Origin: a candidate division NPL-UPA2 bacterium
Lineage (GTDB): Bacteria; Bacillota; UBA994
DNA: 26,443 bases
Direction: 5' to 3'
Assembly (NCBI GenBank): GCA_018725205.1
Contig: QLUB01000008.1
Coordinates: 1-26,443 of the forward strand
Positions 1 through 6,808 of the stretch are shown here, in pieces. The stretch's first letter is position 1. Each line of letters starts with the position of its first letter. Below the pieces are notes generated by a model that was given only the letters and a program-made list of their open reading frames with translations, ran no database searches and had not been told where the DNA came from. The translations under genes and the position numbers were made by a program.

Positions 1-31
1 ACGGGGCTTTGGAAATAGTGACGCCGTAAGC

Positions 32-54
32 AATCGTGAATCATGAATCGTGAA
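32..54 (+). repeat. short direct repeat AATCGTGAA
   Basis: The 9-mer AATCGTGAA occurs at 32-40 and again at 46-54, 14 bp apart. It lies in the gene-free first 168 bases of the window. No gene or promoter is recognisable in 1-100. The meaning is unknown. Confidence 0.35.
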
Positions 55-83
55 CTAGGGGGCTTTCTGCTTTCCGCTATCCA

Positions 84-157
84 CCAAGTGCCAAGTGCCA
101 AGAAGCAAAAGGGAAGCAAAAGGGACGGAGCCTTTTGCTTCACGTGCTAAGTGCTAA
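84..157 (+). repeat. tandem heptamers flanking hairpin repeat copy 1
   Basis: CCAAGTG is repeated in tandem at 84-97, followed by a partial CCAAG at 98-102. On the other side of the hairpin repeat the related heptamer GTGCTAA is tandemly repeated at 144-157. The two units differ by one base when read in register (AGTGCCA versus AGTGCTA). A single related stretch, CCAAGTGCTAAG, recurs near 23137. Function is unknown. Confidence 0.5.
102..141 (+). repeat. interspersed hairpin repeat, copy 1
   Basis: The left arm GAAGCAAAAGG is present twice in tandem (102-112 and 113-123). It is followed by the 7-nt loop GACGGAG (124-130) and the right arm CCTTTTGCTTC (131-141). The inner pair is a perfect 11-bp stem. 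The same element recurs near 6260, 7819, 13446, 23657 and 25097. There is no T-run after this copy, so it is not an obvious terminator. Confidence 0.9.
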
Positions 158-168
158 GTGCGCCAATT

Positions 169-177
169 TGCTATAAT
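169..177 (+). promoter_or_regulatory. extended -10 SigA-type promoter upstream of the ECF sigma gene
   Basis: TGCTATAAT fits the extended -10 consensus TGnTATAAT exactly. No good -35 box is seen 17 bp upstream, as expected for an extended -10 promoter. Transcription would begin near 184 and read into the sigma gene at 241. Confidence 0.5.
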
Positions 178-182
178 AACTA

Positions 183-210
183 TGGAACTTCGCGCAAGAT
201 TTTGCGTCTA
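183..210 (+). promoter_or_regulatory. ECF (SigW-type) promoter, probable autoregulation
   Basis: TGGAAC at 183-188 and CGTCTA at 205-210 are separated by exactly 16 bp. The SigW-type consensus known from Bacillus is TGAAAC-N16/17-CGTCTA, so 11 of 12 bases match. Transcription would start near 217, about 24 nt before the GTG start of an ECF sigma gene. ECF sigma factors commonly transcribe their own operon. The promoter assignment is inferred from sequence match and position. Confidence 0.65.
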
Positions 211-240
211 TACTATGCATGGCGAAAGGGGTGTGACGGG

Positions 241-870
241 GTGCTCGCAGCAGACACAGACCAAGGGCTGGTCCAAAGGAGCCTAGCAGGCGACACCGAC
301 GCTTTTTGCCAGATAGTTGAGCGTTACCAGTCGAAAGTTTATAACCTAGCCTTGCGCATGACCGGTAACCCTGAAGACGCACTCGATATATCACAAGAGA
401 GTTTCATCCGCGTCTTTCGTTCGCTCAAGACCTTTAAAGGTGACAGCAGCTTTAGCACTTGGCTGTATCGCATTGCGAACAACATTGTGTTGGATGAGCT
501 GCGCAAGCGTCGCCGCCGTCCGCTAGTAGTGATGAGTACCGATGCCTTTGTATCTTCCGAAGAGGGTGAACATGCCCTCGAGTTTAGCGGGCCGCAGTCC
601 CTGCAGCCGGAGGAGCAGGTGATGCGGGCGGAACGACGCAGGGAAATAGCGCAGGCCTTGCAGGCGATATCGCCTGAGCACAGGCTGATTTTGCTGCTTC
701 GAGATGTCGAAGGCTTATCTTATGAGGAAATCGCGGGGGTGCAAAACATCAACGTAGGCACCGTTAAGTCCCGCCTTAACCGCGCTCGCTTAGCACTGCG
801 CGAACATTTATTGCGCGTGGAACAAATCAGCGCCGCTGACGTCCATACATGCAGAAGGGAGGCGAAGTAG
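241..870 (+). CDS. ECF (group 4) RNA polymerase sigma factor
   Basis: This 209-aa protein directs RNA polymerase to stress or envelope promoters. Region 2 is clear at residues 30-90 (DALDISQESFIRVFRSL, then WLYRIANNIVLDELRKRR). Region 4 is at 135-190 (ISPEHRLILLLRDVEGLSYEEIA and VGTVKSRLNRAR). There is no region 3, as in ECF factors. GTG at 241 is chosen because AAAGGGGTG sits about 8 nt upstream and because the earlier in-frame GTG at 151 lies upstream of the apparent promoters. The anti-sigma gene follows after 4 nt. A SigW-like ECF promoter lies just upstream, suggesting positive autoregulation. It resembles the RpoE/SigW group; the regulon is unknown. Confidence 0.93.
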   Translation: MLAADTDQGLVQRSLAGDTDAFCQIVERYQSKVYNLALRMTGNPEDALDISQESFIRVFRSLKTFKGDSSFSTWLYRIANNIVLDELRKRRRRPLVVMSTDAFVSSEEGEHALEFSGPQSLQPEEQVMRAERRREIAQALQAISPEHRLILLLRDVEGLSYEEIAGVQNINVGTVKSRLNRARLALREHLLRVEQISAADVHTCRREAK

Positions 871-874
871 GTCT

Positions 875-1396
875 ATGAAGTGCACACAAGTACGCGAGCA
901 TCTCTCGGACATTCTTGACGGACATGCGCCTCCTGAGCTATCTCACCACCTTGATAGTTGTGGGGAGTGCGCTACGCTTATTTCCGAATTGCGTAAGGAC
1001 ATATCCCTGTTTGTCGCTATGCCTGTTGTGGATGTTCCGCCGGTTTTACTGGATAGGGTCATGGGTGAAGTCAGCAGGGTTTCTCGCACCAGAACGGCTT
1101 GGCGCTTCTTTGTGCCTCGCCTGGCTCCTGTGGCGGCAGCCCTAGCTCTCACCGTGCTTAGCTACAATGTAACTCCTGATCTGTGGTCGATGCAGCGGGC
1201 AGGTCAGCCACCACAAAGCGAGAGCACTGACGTCACCTTCCAGACTACGGTAGAAGACAAAGCACAGGTCTTTAATGTATCACAGTTCCCCGAAGACGCC
1301 AGCAGAAGCATCGCTGTTTCGTCTCTTGCCGGCGGCACCGCCTTCGCCCTCTGGAGCGGGGTAGTGTACTTATGGTACAAGAAGCGCGGGGCGTGA
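875..1396 (+). CDS. zinc-finger anti-sigma factor, membrane-anchored
   Basis: This 173-aa protein probably binds and silences the preceding ECF sigma factor. The N-terminal zf-HC2 anti-sigma zinc-binding motif is visible as H25-x3-C29-x2-C32 (HLDSCGEC), with the usual helical DILDG segment before it. A hydrophobic stretch at about 82-98 is the likely membrane anchor. A second at about 149-167 near the C-terminus may be another membrane segment. The start ATG lies behind a GGGAGG site inside the end of the sigma gene, so the two are translationally coupled. Release may be by regulated proteolysis, as for RsiW-type proteins; this is inference. The region between the two hydrophobic segments matches no family I know. 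Confidence 0.85.
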   Translation: MKCTQVREHLSDILDGHAPPELSHHLDSCGECATLISELRKDISLFVAMPVVDVPPVLLDRVMGEVSRVSRTRTAWRFFVPRLAPVAAALALTVLSYNVTPDLWSMQRAGQPPQSESTDVTFQTTVEDKAQVFNVSQFPEDASRSIAVSSLAGGTAFALWSGVVYLWYKKRGA

Positions 1397-1429
1397 GGGC
1401 TGTCCTCCCCAAGCGCCAGACGCGCGGAT

Positions 1430-1441
1430 GTAGTATACTAC
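1430..1441. promoter_or_regulatory. 12-bp perfect palindrome with a -10-like core upstream of polA
   Basis: GTAGTATACTAC is perfectly self-complementary and contains TATACT at 1434-1439, about 30 nt before the polA start. No convincing -35 is seen. It may be a weak promoter, a regulator site, or chance. Confidence 0.3.
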
Positions 1442-1467
1442 CCTTATGAACACGTAAGGGAGCAGTG

Positions 1468-4023
1468 ATGCTTGTGCCGCGTTTATTCTTGATTGATGGA
1501 CACGCCCTGGCTTTCCGGGCGTTTTATGCTTTGGAGGCGGCTCTCGCCACCAAGGACGGGAGACCCACCAACGCAGTATATGGGTGTGCCTTGATGCTCA
1601 ACAAGCTTATCGAGAAGCACAAGCCGGATTACATTCTGGCATCCTTCGACCGGGGCAGTCCTACTATTAGATTGGAGAGGTACCCCGAATACAAGGCGCA
1701 GCGCGAGCGCATGCCGGATGAACTAAGGCTGCAGATAGATTACATTAAAGAATTGCTCCAGGCGAGCGGCATCAGCATCTTTGAGGTTGACGGGCACGAA
1801 GCGGATGACGTAATTGGCACATTGACGCGGCACGCCGAGGAAGCCGGCATTGACACTGTCATTGTGACCAGCGACCGTGACAGCCTGCAACTCGTCAGCC
1901 CGCAAACAAAGGTCATGCTTACGCGCAAAGGGGTCACGGAAACAGAGCTCGTGGGTGAAGTCGAGGTCTTTGCCAAGTATGGGCTAAGGCCTAAGCAGCT
2001 TGTGGATCTAAAGGCTTTTATGGGGGATGCATCTGACAACATTAAGGGCGTGAAGGGGGTAGGGGAAAAAACCGCCCTCGCCCTCATTGGCGAGTTTGGC
2101 AGTGTAGAGGGTGTGTACGCACGCCTTGACGCTATCACTCGGCCTAAACTCAAGGAAATGCTCATTGCGGGCAGAGAAGACGCTTTTCTCAGCAAGTTTC
2201 TGGCGACCATTGTACGGGATGTGGAGCTTGGTTTTGACCTGTCGCAATTTAGGCTGCGGGTAGAAGACAAACCGCGCTTGGCTAGGCTCTATCGCGACTT
2301 AGAGCTGCACAGCTTGCTGCGTAAACTAGAAGGCGAGGCCAGTAGTATAGAAACGCAAGCGCAAGCAACGCCTATGAAGTCGCAAACATATGTAAGCGCA
2401 CCTAGGGAGCAAGGCAACCGAGCGGGGCTAAGGCTAAGCGAGGGCGAGGGGATGTTGCTCGCCGACGCCCACGGCGTCAGACGTATCGTTGCGAGTGAGC
2501 CTGAGCAGCTAGGGGAACTGAGGGCCATCCTGCAGGATGACGCAGTCATCAAAGTAGTATGCGAATATAAGGCGGCGGAACGTGCGCTTGAAGCGCTCGG
2601 CTTAAGCCTTGGTGCCAACGTGTTTGACATTGAACTCGCAGCCTATCTCTTGGATCCGAGCCAAGCAACCTATACTTGCTCGGAGCTGGCGCAGCAGTAC
2701 CTCGGCCAGAGCGTTTCCAGTGGAGAGGGCGAAGCTTTGGTTTTGCCTGAACTAAGCCAAAGACTTACGCACGAGTTAGAAAAAAAGAACCTGAGCTCCC
2801 TTTACTACGACGTGGAGTTACCTTTAGCCCGCGTACTACTGGCGATGGAGCGCACCGGGGTGGCTGTCGACCTTAGCGTGCTGCAGGACATGGAGAAGCA
2901 CACTAGCTCGCGTATACACGGCCTTATTGAACAGATTTACTCACTTGCGGGGCAGGAGTTTAACATCAGCTCCCCCAAACAGCTAGGTCTAATCTTGTTT
3001 GAGAAACTAGGGCTACCCACCGGCAAGAAGACCAAGACCGGTTACTCCACCGATGCCGAAGTCTTGGAAGGCCTAGCCGATCAGCACGAAATAGTGCAGA
3101 AAATCCTTGAGTACAGGACCTTGTCTAAGCTTAAGTCCACATATTTAGAGGGGCTACAGAACGCTGTCGATACCAAAGGATTAGTGCACACAACTTACAA
3201 TCAGACCGTTGCCGCGACGGGACGCCTAAGCAGTACCGAGCCAAACTTGCAGAACATCCCCATTAGGTTGGCTGAGGGGCGAATGATTAGGCGAGCCTTT
3301 TGCCCGGCATTTGGGTTTACGCACATTCTCGCCGCCGACTACTCGCAGATAGAGCTGCGTATTCTCGCACACCTGTCAAGCGACCCAATTTTAACGGCGG
3401 CTTTTCGTGGCGGGGAGGACATCCACACGCGCACCGCAGCCGAGGTGTTCGAGGTTAGTGTAGAATCTGTGACACGCGAAATGCGCGACCGCGCGAAAGC
3501 CGTTAACTTTGGCATTGTTTACGGCATCAGCGACTACGGTCTAGCGCGGGACATTAAGGTGCCTCGCGGCGTGGCGAGAGACTATATAGACAACTATTTT
3601 CGCCGCTATGCCGGCGTTAAGGCGTTTATTGACAGCACCATAGCGCAAGCTAAGCGCGATGGGTTTGTTCTGACCTTGCTGCACAGGCGACGCTATTTGC
3701 CCGAGATCAACAGCAGTAACGCTACTAGGCGAGCTTTTGCAGAGCGTACCGCCATGAATACGCCGATTCAGGGGACCGCCGCCGACCTGATTAAACTTGC
3801 CATGGTCAGGATTCATGCGGAGTTAGAGCGTGCTAATTTTAAGTCGCGCATGATTTTGCAGGTGCACGACGAACTGATCTTTGAGACGACCACCGAGGAG
3901 CTTCGCCCGCTGGCCTTAATGGTTCAGGACATAATGGAAAACGCTCTCCACCTGACGGTGCCGCTGGTTGTTGACATTAAGGTGGGCAGCAACTGGTACA
4001 ATGTAGGACTTCCGCATGCCTGA
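1468..4023 (+). CDS. polA: DNA polymerase I
   Basis: This repair and Okazaki-fragment-processing polymerase is 851 aa, close to the family's usual length. Residues 1-290 form the 5'-3' exonuclease (FLIDGHALAFRAFYAL, DGHEADDVIGTL, TSDRDSLQLV, GDASDNIKGVKGVGEKTA). Residues about 300-470 correspond to the 3'-5' exonuclease fold, but the acidic DxE motif and its partners are absent, so proofreading is probably lost, as in Bacillus and Thermus PolA. The polymerase domain has motif A (DYSQIELRILAHLS, about 624), motif B (RAKAVNFGIVYG, about 674) and motif C (QVHDELIFE, about 798). ATG 1468 follows AAGGGA by 6 nt; the GTG one codon earlier is less well placed. The stop overlaps mutM by 8 bp. Confidence 0.97.
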   Translation: MLVPRLFLIDGHALAFRAFYALEAALATKDGRPTNAVYGCALMLNKLIEKHKPDYILASFDRGSPTIRLERYPEYKAQRERMPDELRLQIDYIKELLQASGISIFEVDGHEADDVIGTLTRHAEEAGIDTVIVTSDRDSLQLVSPQTKVMLTRKGVTETELVGEVEVFAKYGLRPKQLVDLKAFMGDASDNIKGVKGVGEKTALALIGEFGSVEGVYARLDAITRPKLKEMLIAGREDAFLSKFLATIVRDVELGFDLSQFRLRVEDKPRLARLYRDLELHSLLRKLEGEASSIETQAQATPMKSQTYVSAPREQGNRAGLRLSEGEGMLLADAHGVRRIVASEPEQLGELRAILQDDAVIKVVCEYKAAERALEALGLSLGANVFDIELAAYLLDPSQATYTCSELAQQYLGQSVSSGEGEALVLPELSQRLTHELEKKNLSSLYYDVELPLARVLLAMERTGVAVDLSVLQDMEKHTSSRIHGLIEQIYSLAGQEFNISSPKQLGLILFEKLGLPTGKKTKTGYSTDAEVLEGLADQHEIVQKILEYRTLSKLKSTYLEGLQNAVDTKGLVHTTYNQTVAATGRLSSTEPNLQNIPIRLAEGRMIRRAFCPAFGFTHILAADYSQIELRILAHLSSDPILTAAFRGGEDIHTRTAAEVFEVSVESVTREMRDRAKAVNFGIVYGISDYGLARDIKVPRGVARDYIDNYFRRYAGVKAFIDSTIAQAKRDGFVLTLLHRRRYLPEINSSNATRRAFAERTAMNTPIQGTAADLIKLAMVRIHAELERANFKSRMILQVHDELIFETTTEELRPLALMVQDIMENALHLTVPLVVDIKVGSNWYNVGLPHA

Positions 4024-4840
4024 ACTGCCCGAGGTTGAAACCATCCGTCATAGCTTGCTGCCTTTACTCAAAGGGCAACAGATAGTCCGGAGCGAAGTGT
4101 ACTTGCCCAAGCTACTGCAGAACGTGACTGCGGATGAGTTTTCTAGACTTACAACTAACCGTGTTGTGCAAGATATCGGACGGCGGGGCAAGTACCTTTT
4201 GTTTAAGCTTTCTGGTGAGTATACGCTCATCATTCACCTGCGTATGACGGGGCAACTGCGCTTTGCTGCGGCCGACCTGCCGCGTCTGCCCCACACGCAT
4301 ATTGTGCTTAAGCTGGCAAGCGGGAGCGAGCTGCGCTACACTGATACTAGGCAGTTTGGTTACTGGTTTATCGCCGCGGACCACGAGATTGTCCGCGCGG
4401 CCCGCATGGAACACCTAGGCGTGGAGCCGCTGTCTCCGGAGTTTACCGTAGCAGTGTTGGCATCACTCCTTACGGGGAAGCGCGGCACGATTAAATCTTT
4501 GCTGCTTAACCAGCACGTCGTTGCCGGTATTGGCAATATCTACGCCGACGAAGCGTTGTTCTTGGCAGGCCTAAGGCCGGATCGCGTTGCGGGCGAGCTC
4601 GCATTAGTTGAGGTCGCAGGCTTGCACGGTGCTGTGGTTGCTGTGCTAGCGCAAGGCATCAAGATGCGCGGCACTACATTCAGTGATTATCTTGATGGCT
4701 TGGGGCAACAGGGAGGGTTTCAGCATCAACTGAAGGTGTACGGACGCGCCGGTGAAGCCTGTCACTCTTGTGGCGGCGAAATTTCCCGTCGGGTTTTAGC
4801 TGGTCGCGGAACACATTTTTGCCTGCAGTGCCAAATTTAA
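4016..4840 (+). CDS. mutM: formamidopyrimidine-DNA glycosylase / AP lyase
   Basis: MutM (Fpg) removes 8-oxoguanine and formamidopyrimidines from DNA. The 274-aa protein begins PELPEVET, giving the catalytic N-terminal proline and Glu3 after Met removal. Lys59 in RRGKYLLF and the LRMTGQLR segment are typical. The H2TH part includes the NQHVVAGIGNIYADE stretch. The C-terminal zinc finger is complete (C249, C252, C269, C272), with Arg264 in the zinc loop. The ATG overlaps the polA stop by 8 bp, so the two repair genes are translationally coupled. This neighbourhood is common in Bacillota, where the order is polA-mutM-(ytaF)-coaE; ytaF is absent here. Confidence 0.97.
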   Translation: MPELPEVETIRHSLLPLLKGQQIVRSEVYLPKLLQNVTADEFSRLTTNRVVQDIGRRGKYLLFKLSGEYTLIIHLRMTGQLRFAAADLPRLPHTHIVLKLASGSELRYTDTRQFGYWFIAADHEIVRAARMEHLGVEPLSPEFTVAVLASLLTGKRGTIKSLLLNQHVVAGIGNIYADEALFLAGLRPDRVAGELALVEVAGLHGAVVAVLAQGIKMRGTTFSDYLDGLGQQGGFQHQLKVYGRAGEACHSCGGEISRRVLAGRGTHFCLQCQI

Positions 4841-4861
4841 TGAGTGCGGGGAGGGGAGTCT

Positions 4862-5467
4862 GTGTTGCGCATAGGTATTACCGGCGGCCTTAGCACTGGG
4901 AAGTCCACCGTAACCGCAATGTTGTCAGAGCTCGGTGTGCCGACGATCAGCGCTGATGCGGTCGGTCACAGGCTCTTAGCGACTGGCTCTAAGTGTTATG
5001 ATGAAATTACAGCGACATTTGGCGACGGGATTTTGTCTGACGACGGGAGCATAGACCGCGCCTTACTGGGGGCAGTGGTTTTTGCGGACGCGCGTAAACG
5101 TTTGCTCCTTGAGTCGTTGTTGCACCCGGCCATCTGGGATGAGATAGATAAGTGGTGTCGCGAACACGCAGAGCGGGGAGCGTGCCTGGTGGCGATTGAA
5201 GTTCCCCTGCTGTTTGAAGCCAAACTCGAGCACGCCGTAGACGAGATTTGGTTAGTGACGTGCAAGCCCCCCTCGCAATTGGTTCGGGCTATAGCGCGCG
5301 GCTTGACGCAGGACGAGGCGCTTGCGCGCATTAATGCCCAAATGCCGCTAGAAGATAAAGCATGGCGGGCCCACCGCATTATTAATACCGATTGCAGCCT
5401 ACAGAACACACACACACAAGTCAGCGAGGCGTTAGCGAGCTTATGCGGTCACAGAACACAGGATTAA
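4862..5467 (+). CDS. coaE: dephospho-CoA kinase
   Basis: CoaE phosphorylates dephospho-CoA in the last step of coenzyme A synthesis. The 201-aa protein has the P-loop GITGGLSTGKST at residues 5-16, the ISADAVGH segment that replaces the usual DAD-type motif, LLHPAIW, and a lid helix with arginines (ARGLTQDEALARINAQM). GTG 4862 is chosen because GAGGGGAG ends 3-4 nt upstream; an in-frame GTG at 4844 precedes that ribosome site and would add six non-conserved residues. The gene follows mutM closely. Its end overlaps the lytic transglycosylase gene by 25 bp. No GrpB domain is fused to it, unlike the actinobacterial enzyme. Confidence 0.95.
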   Translation: MLRIGITGGLSTGKSTVTAMLSELGVPTISADAVGHRLLATGSKCYDEITATFGDGILSDDGSIDRALLGAVVFADARKRLLLESLLHPAIWDEIDKWCREHAERGACLVAIEVPLLFEAKLEHAVDEIWLVTCKPPSQLVRAIARGLTQDEALARINAQMPLEDKAWRAHRIINTDCSLQNTHTQVSEALASLCGHRTQD

Positions 5468-6009
5468 ACGTCTACTGGAATTTACTCATCTATGTAGCGG
5501 CAGTAGTCATATTGCTTGCGGTGTTAGGCCCGCCGCTGTGGCGCATAGTCTATCCTTGGCCCTACCGCGAGGTCATAGAGCGTTACGCAGAGGCCAATGG
5601 ACTGGACCCATATTTAGTAGCCGCCGTTATCCGGGTAGAGAGCAGCTTCCGCGCTAATGCCACTTCGCCCAAAGGTGCGCGGGGGCTAATGCAGATCATG
5701 CCCTCCACCGGGGAATGGATAGCTAGCGAAATGCACCTAGCAGACTTCCATGTAGACAGGCTGTTTGAAGTCGAGCTAAACATTAAGATGGGCACGTGGT
5801 ATCTGCGTCATCTCACAGAGCAGTTCCGGCGCGAGCTAGAAGTCACCTTAGCGGCGTACAACGGCGGGCGCGGCAATGTAAAAACCTGGCTAGAGCAAGG
5901 CATTTGGAGCGGCCAGCATAGCGATATTGAACGCATCCCGTTTCCCGAAACGCGAAAATACGTCTTGCGCGTGTTGCGGACTTATGCGATTTACCGGGAG
6001 CTGCATTAA
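5443..6009 (+). CDS. membrane-anchored lytic transglycosylase (SLT family)
   Basis: This enzyme cleaves the MurNAc-GlcNAc bond of peptidoglycan outside the membrane. An N-terminal signal anchor lies at residues 13-33. The SLT domain follows: the catalytic Glu66 in IRVESSF, then GARGLMQIMPST at 79-89 and LAAYNGG near 132. The total length is 188 aa, typical of small Bacillota SLT proteins next to coaE. ATG 5443 is preferred because it places the membrane segment at the very N-terminus; an in-frame TTG at 5392 would add 17 polar residues. The ribosome site is weak, and coupling to coaE translation is likely because the genes overlap by 25 bp. Confidence 0.9.
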   Translation: MRSQNTGLNVYWNLLIYVAAVVILLAVLGPPLWRIVYPWPYREVIERYAEANGLDPYLVAAVIRVESSFRANATSPKGARGLMQIMPSTGEWIASEMHLADFHVDRLFEVELNIKMGTWYLRHLTEQFRRELEVTLAAYNGGRGNVKTWLEQGIWSGQHSDIERIPFPETRKYVLRVLRTYAIYRELH

Positions 6010-6030
6010 GACTGGCTGTCTGCTTTCCGC

Positions 6031-6059
6031 TTGACACCGCACCTTAATCCGAGTAAGAT
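6031..6059 (+). promoter_or_regulatory. SigA-type promoter for the tRNA-Leu pair
   Basis: A perfect TTGACA -35 (6031-6036) is followed by exactly 17 bp and the -10 TAAGAT (6054-6059). The first tRNA begins at 6070. The strong -35 and position fit a stable-RNA promoter. Confidence 0.75.
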
Positions 6060-6069
6060 AAAAAACGAC

Positions 6070-6156
6070 GCCGAAGTGGTGGAACTGGCAGACGCGCTGC
6101 GTTCAGGGCGCAGTGAGTGTAAGCTCATGTGGGTTCAAATCCCACCTTCGGCACCA
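6070..6156 (+). tRNA. tRNA-Leu (anticodon CAG)
   Basis: The 87-nt gene folds as a class II tRNA with a long variable arm. The acceptor stem GCCGAAG/CTTCGGC is perfect. The anticodon stem is CTGCG/CGCAG around the loop TTCAGGG, giving anticodon CAG. The T arm is GTGGG-TTCAAAT-CCCAC. The CCA end is encoded. Confidence 0.97.
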
Positions 6157-6164
6157 AAGTAAAT

Positions 6165-6247
6165 GTCCGAGTGGCGGAACTGGCAGACGCGTACGTTTGA
6201 GGGGCGTATGGGCAACCGTGTGGGTTCAAGTCCCACCTCGGACACCA
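6165..6247 (+). tRNA. tRNA-Leu (anticodon GAG)
   Basis: The 83-nt class II tRNA lies 8 nt after the first. The acceptor stem GTCCGAG/CTCGGAC is perfect. The anticodon stem TACGT/GCGTA (one G-U pair) encloses TTGAGGG, giving anticodon GAG. The T loop is TTCAAGT with stem GTGGG/CCCAC, and CCA is encoded. Both tRNAs are probably cotranscribed from the promoter at 6031. Confidence 0.95.
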
Positions 6248-6259
6248 TAAAAAAACAAC

Positions 6260-6300
6260 GAAGCAAAAGGTGAAGCAAAAGGGACGGAGCCTTTTGCTTC
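6260..6300 (+). repeat. interspersed hairpin repeat, copy 2
   Basis: The left arm GAAGCAAAAGG is present twice (6260-6270 and 6272-6282, separated by one T). It is followed by loop GACGGAG and right arm CCTTTTGCTTC (6290-6300). The orientation is the same as copy 1. Confidence 0.9.
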
Positions 6301-6308
6301 ACCTTTTT
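6265..6308 (+). terminator. intrinsic terminator after the tRNA pair, built from the repeat
   Basis: In this copy the stem extends to 18 bp: 6265-6282 pairs with 6290-6307 across a 7-nt loop. The descending arm ends in five T residues (6304-6308). It lies 17 nt after the second tRNA and is the only copy of the repeat with a proper T-run. Confidence 0.65.
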
Positions 6309-6381
6309 GATCACGCAGGTAAGATACTCGATGGTGTAGAATATGGTAGTAATTCGTCGTAGTTCGTAGGAGGTGCACAGG

Positions 6382-6804
6382 ATGAGCGATAAGATTCAAG
6401 AAGCCATGCTTGAACAGCTGGTAAAGTTAACAGGATCCGTTGAACGGATGGCCCATGGGCAAAAAAGCTTAGATGACAAGGTAAGCCAATTAGATGACAA
6501 GGTAAGCCAATTAGATGACAAGGTAAGCCAATTAGATGATGCTGTCAGTTGTGTAGTGAACAGTTTAGGTCAAGTAGACGAAAAAGTCAACAGAGTCGAG
6601 AAGACTGTTGCACGGATTGAAATCGTACATGGCGAGAAGATCGGAGCACTGTTTGATGCTTTTCATCTCAGAGGGGATCAGATTACAGAACTCAAAGAGC
6701 ATCTCGACGGACGGCTCGACTCACTGCAGACCTCGATTAATTTCCTAATTCACCGGACAAACGAGCATAATAACGAGCTTATGCGCCTAAGGAAAGTCAA
6801 TTGA
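6382..6804 (+). CDS. hypothetical coiled-coil protein with tandem heptad repeats
   Basis: This 140-aa soluble protein has no recognised catalytic domain. Residues about 30-50 carry three identical LDDKVSQ heptads plus a partial one, encoded by three perfect 21-bp DNA units at 6469-6531. Heptad periodicity continues through VDEKVNRVEKTVARIE and the C-terminal ITELKEHLDGRLDSLQTSINFL, so most of the chain is a predicted coiled coil. ATG 6382 is set by the perfect AGGAGGTG 6 nt upstream. Similar short coiled-coil proteins are common and mostly uncharacterised in Bacillota. The stop is 4 nt from the end of the convergent 4Fe-4S gene. No function is assigned. Confidence 0.8.
   Translation: MSDKIQEAMLEQLVKLTGSVERMAHGQKSLDDKVSQLDDKVSQLDDKVSQLDDAVSCVVNSLGQVDEKVNRVEKTVARIEIVHGEKIGALFDAFHLRGDQITELKEHLDGRLDSLQTSINFLIHRTNEHNNELMRLRKVN
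6469..6540 (+). repeat. perfect 21-bp tandem repeat in a coding region
   Basis: Three identical 21-bp units (6469-6489, 6490-6510, 6511-6531), each starting TTAGATGACAAGG, are followed by a partial fourth (TTAGATGA, 6532-6539). Each unit encodes one LDDKVSQ heptad. Identity at the DNA level, including third positions, points to recent duplication by slippage. Confidence 0.95.
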
Positions 6805-6808
6805 TTTT

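Noticed and set aside
151..240. N-terminal extension of the ECF sigma factor from GTG 151
   Set aside because: It lies upstream of the apparent promoters, has no ribosome site, and adds residues unlike any ECF sigma factor.
1740..2270. 176-aa open frame opposite polA
   Set aside because: Serine-rich shadow of the polA coding frame with no independent support.
4844..4861. coaE start at GTG 4844
   Set aside because: The start would precede the GAGGGGAG ribosome site and add residues before the conserved LRIGITGG start.
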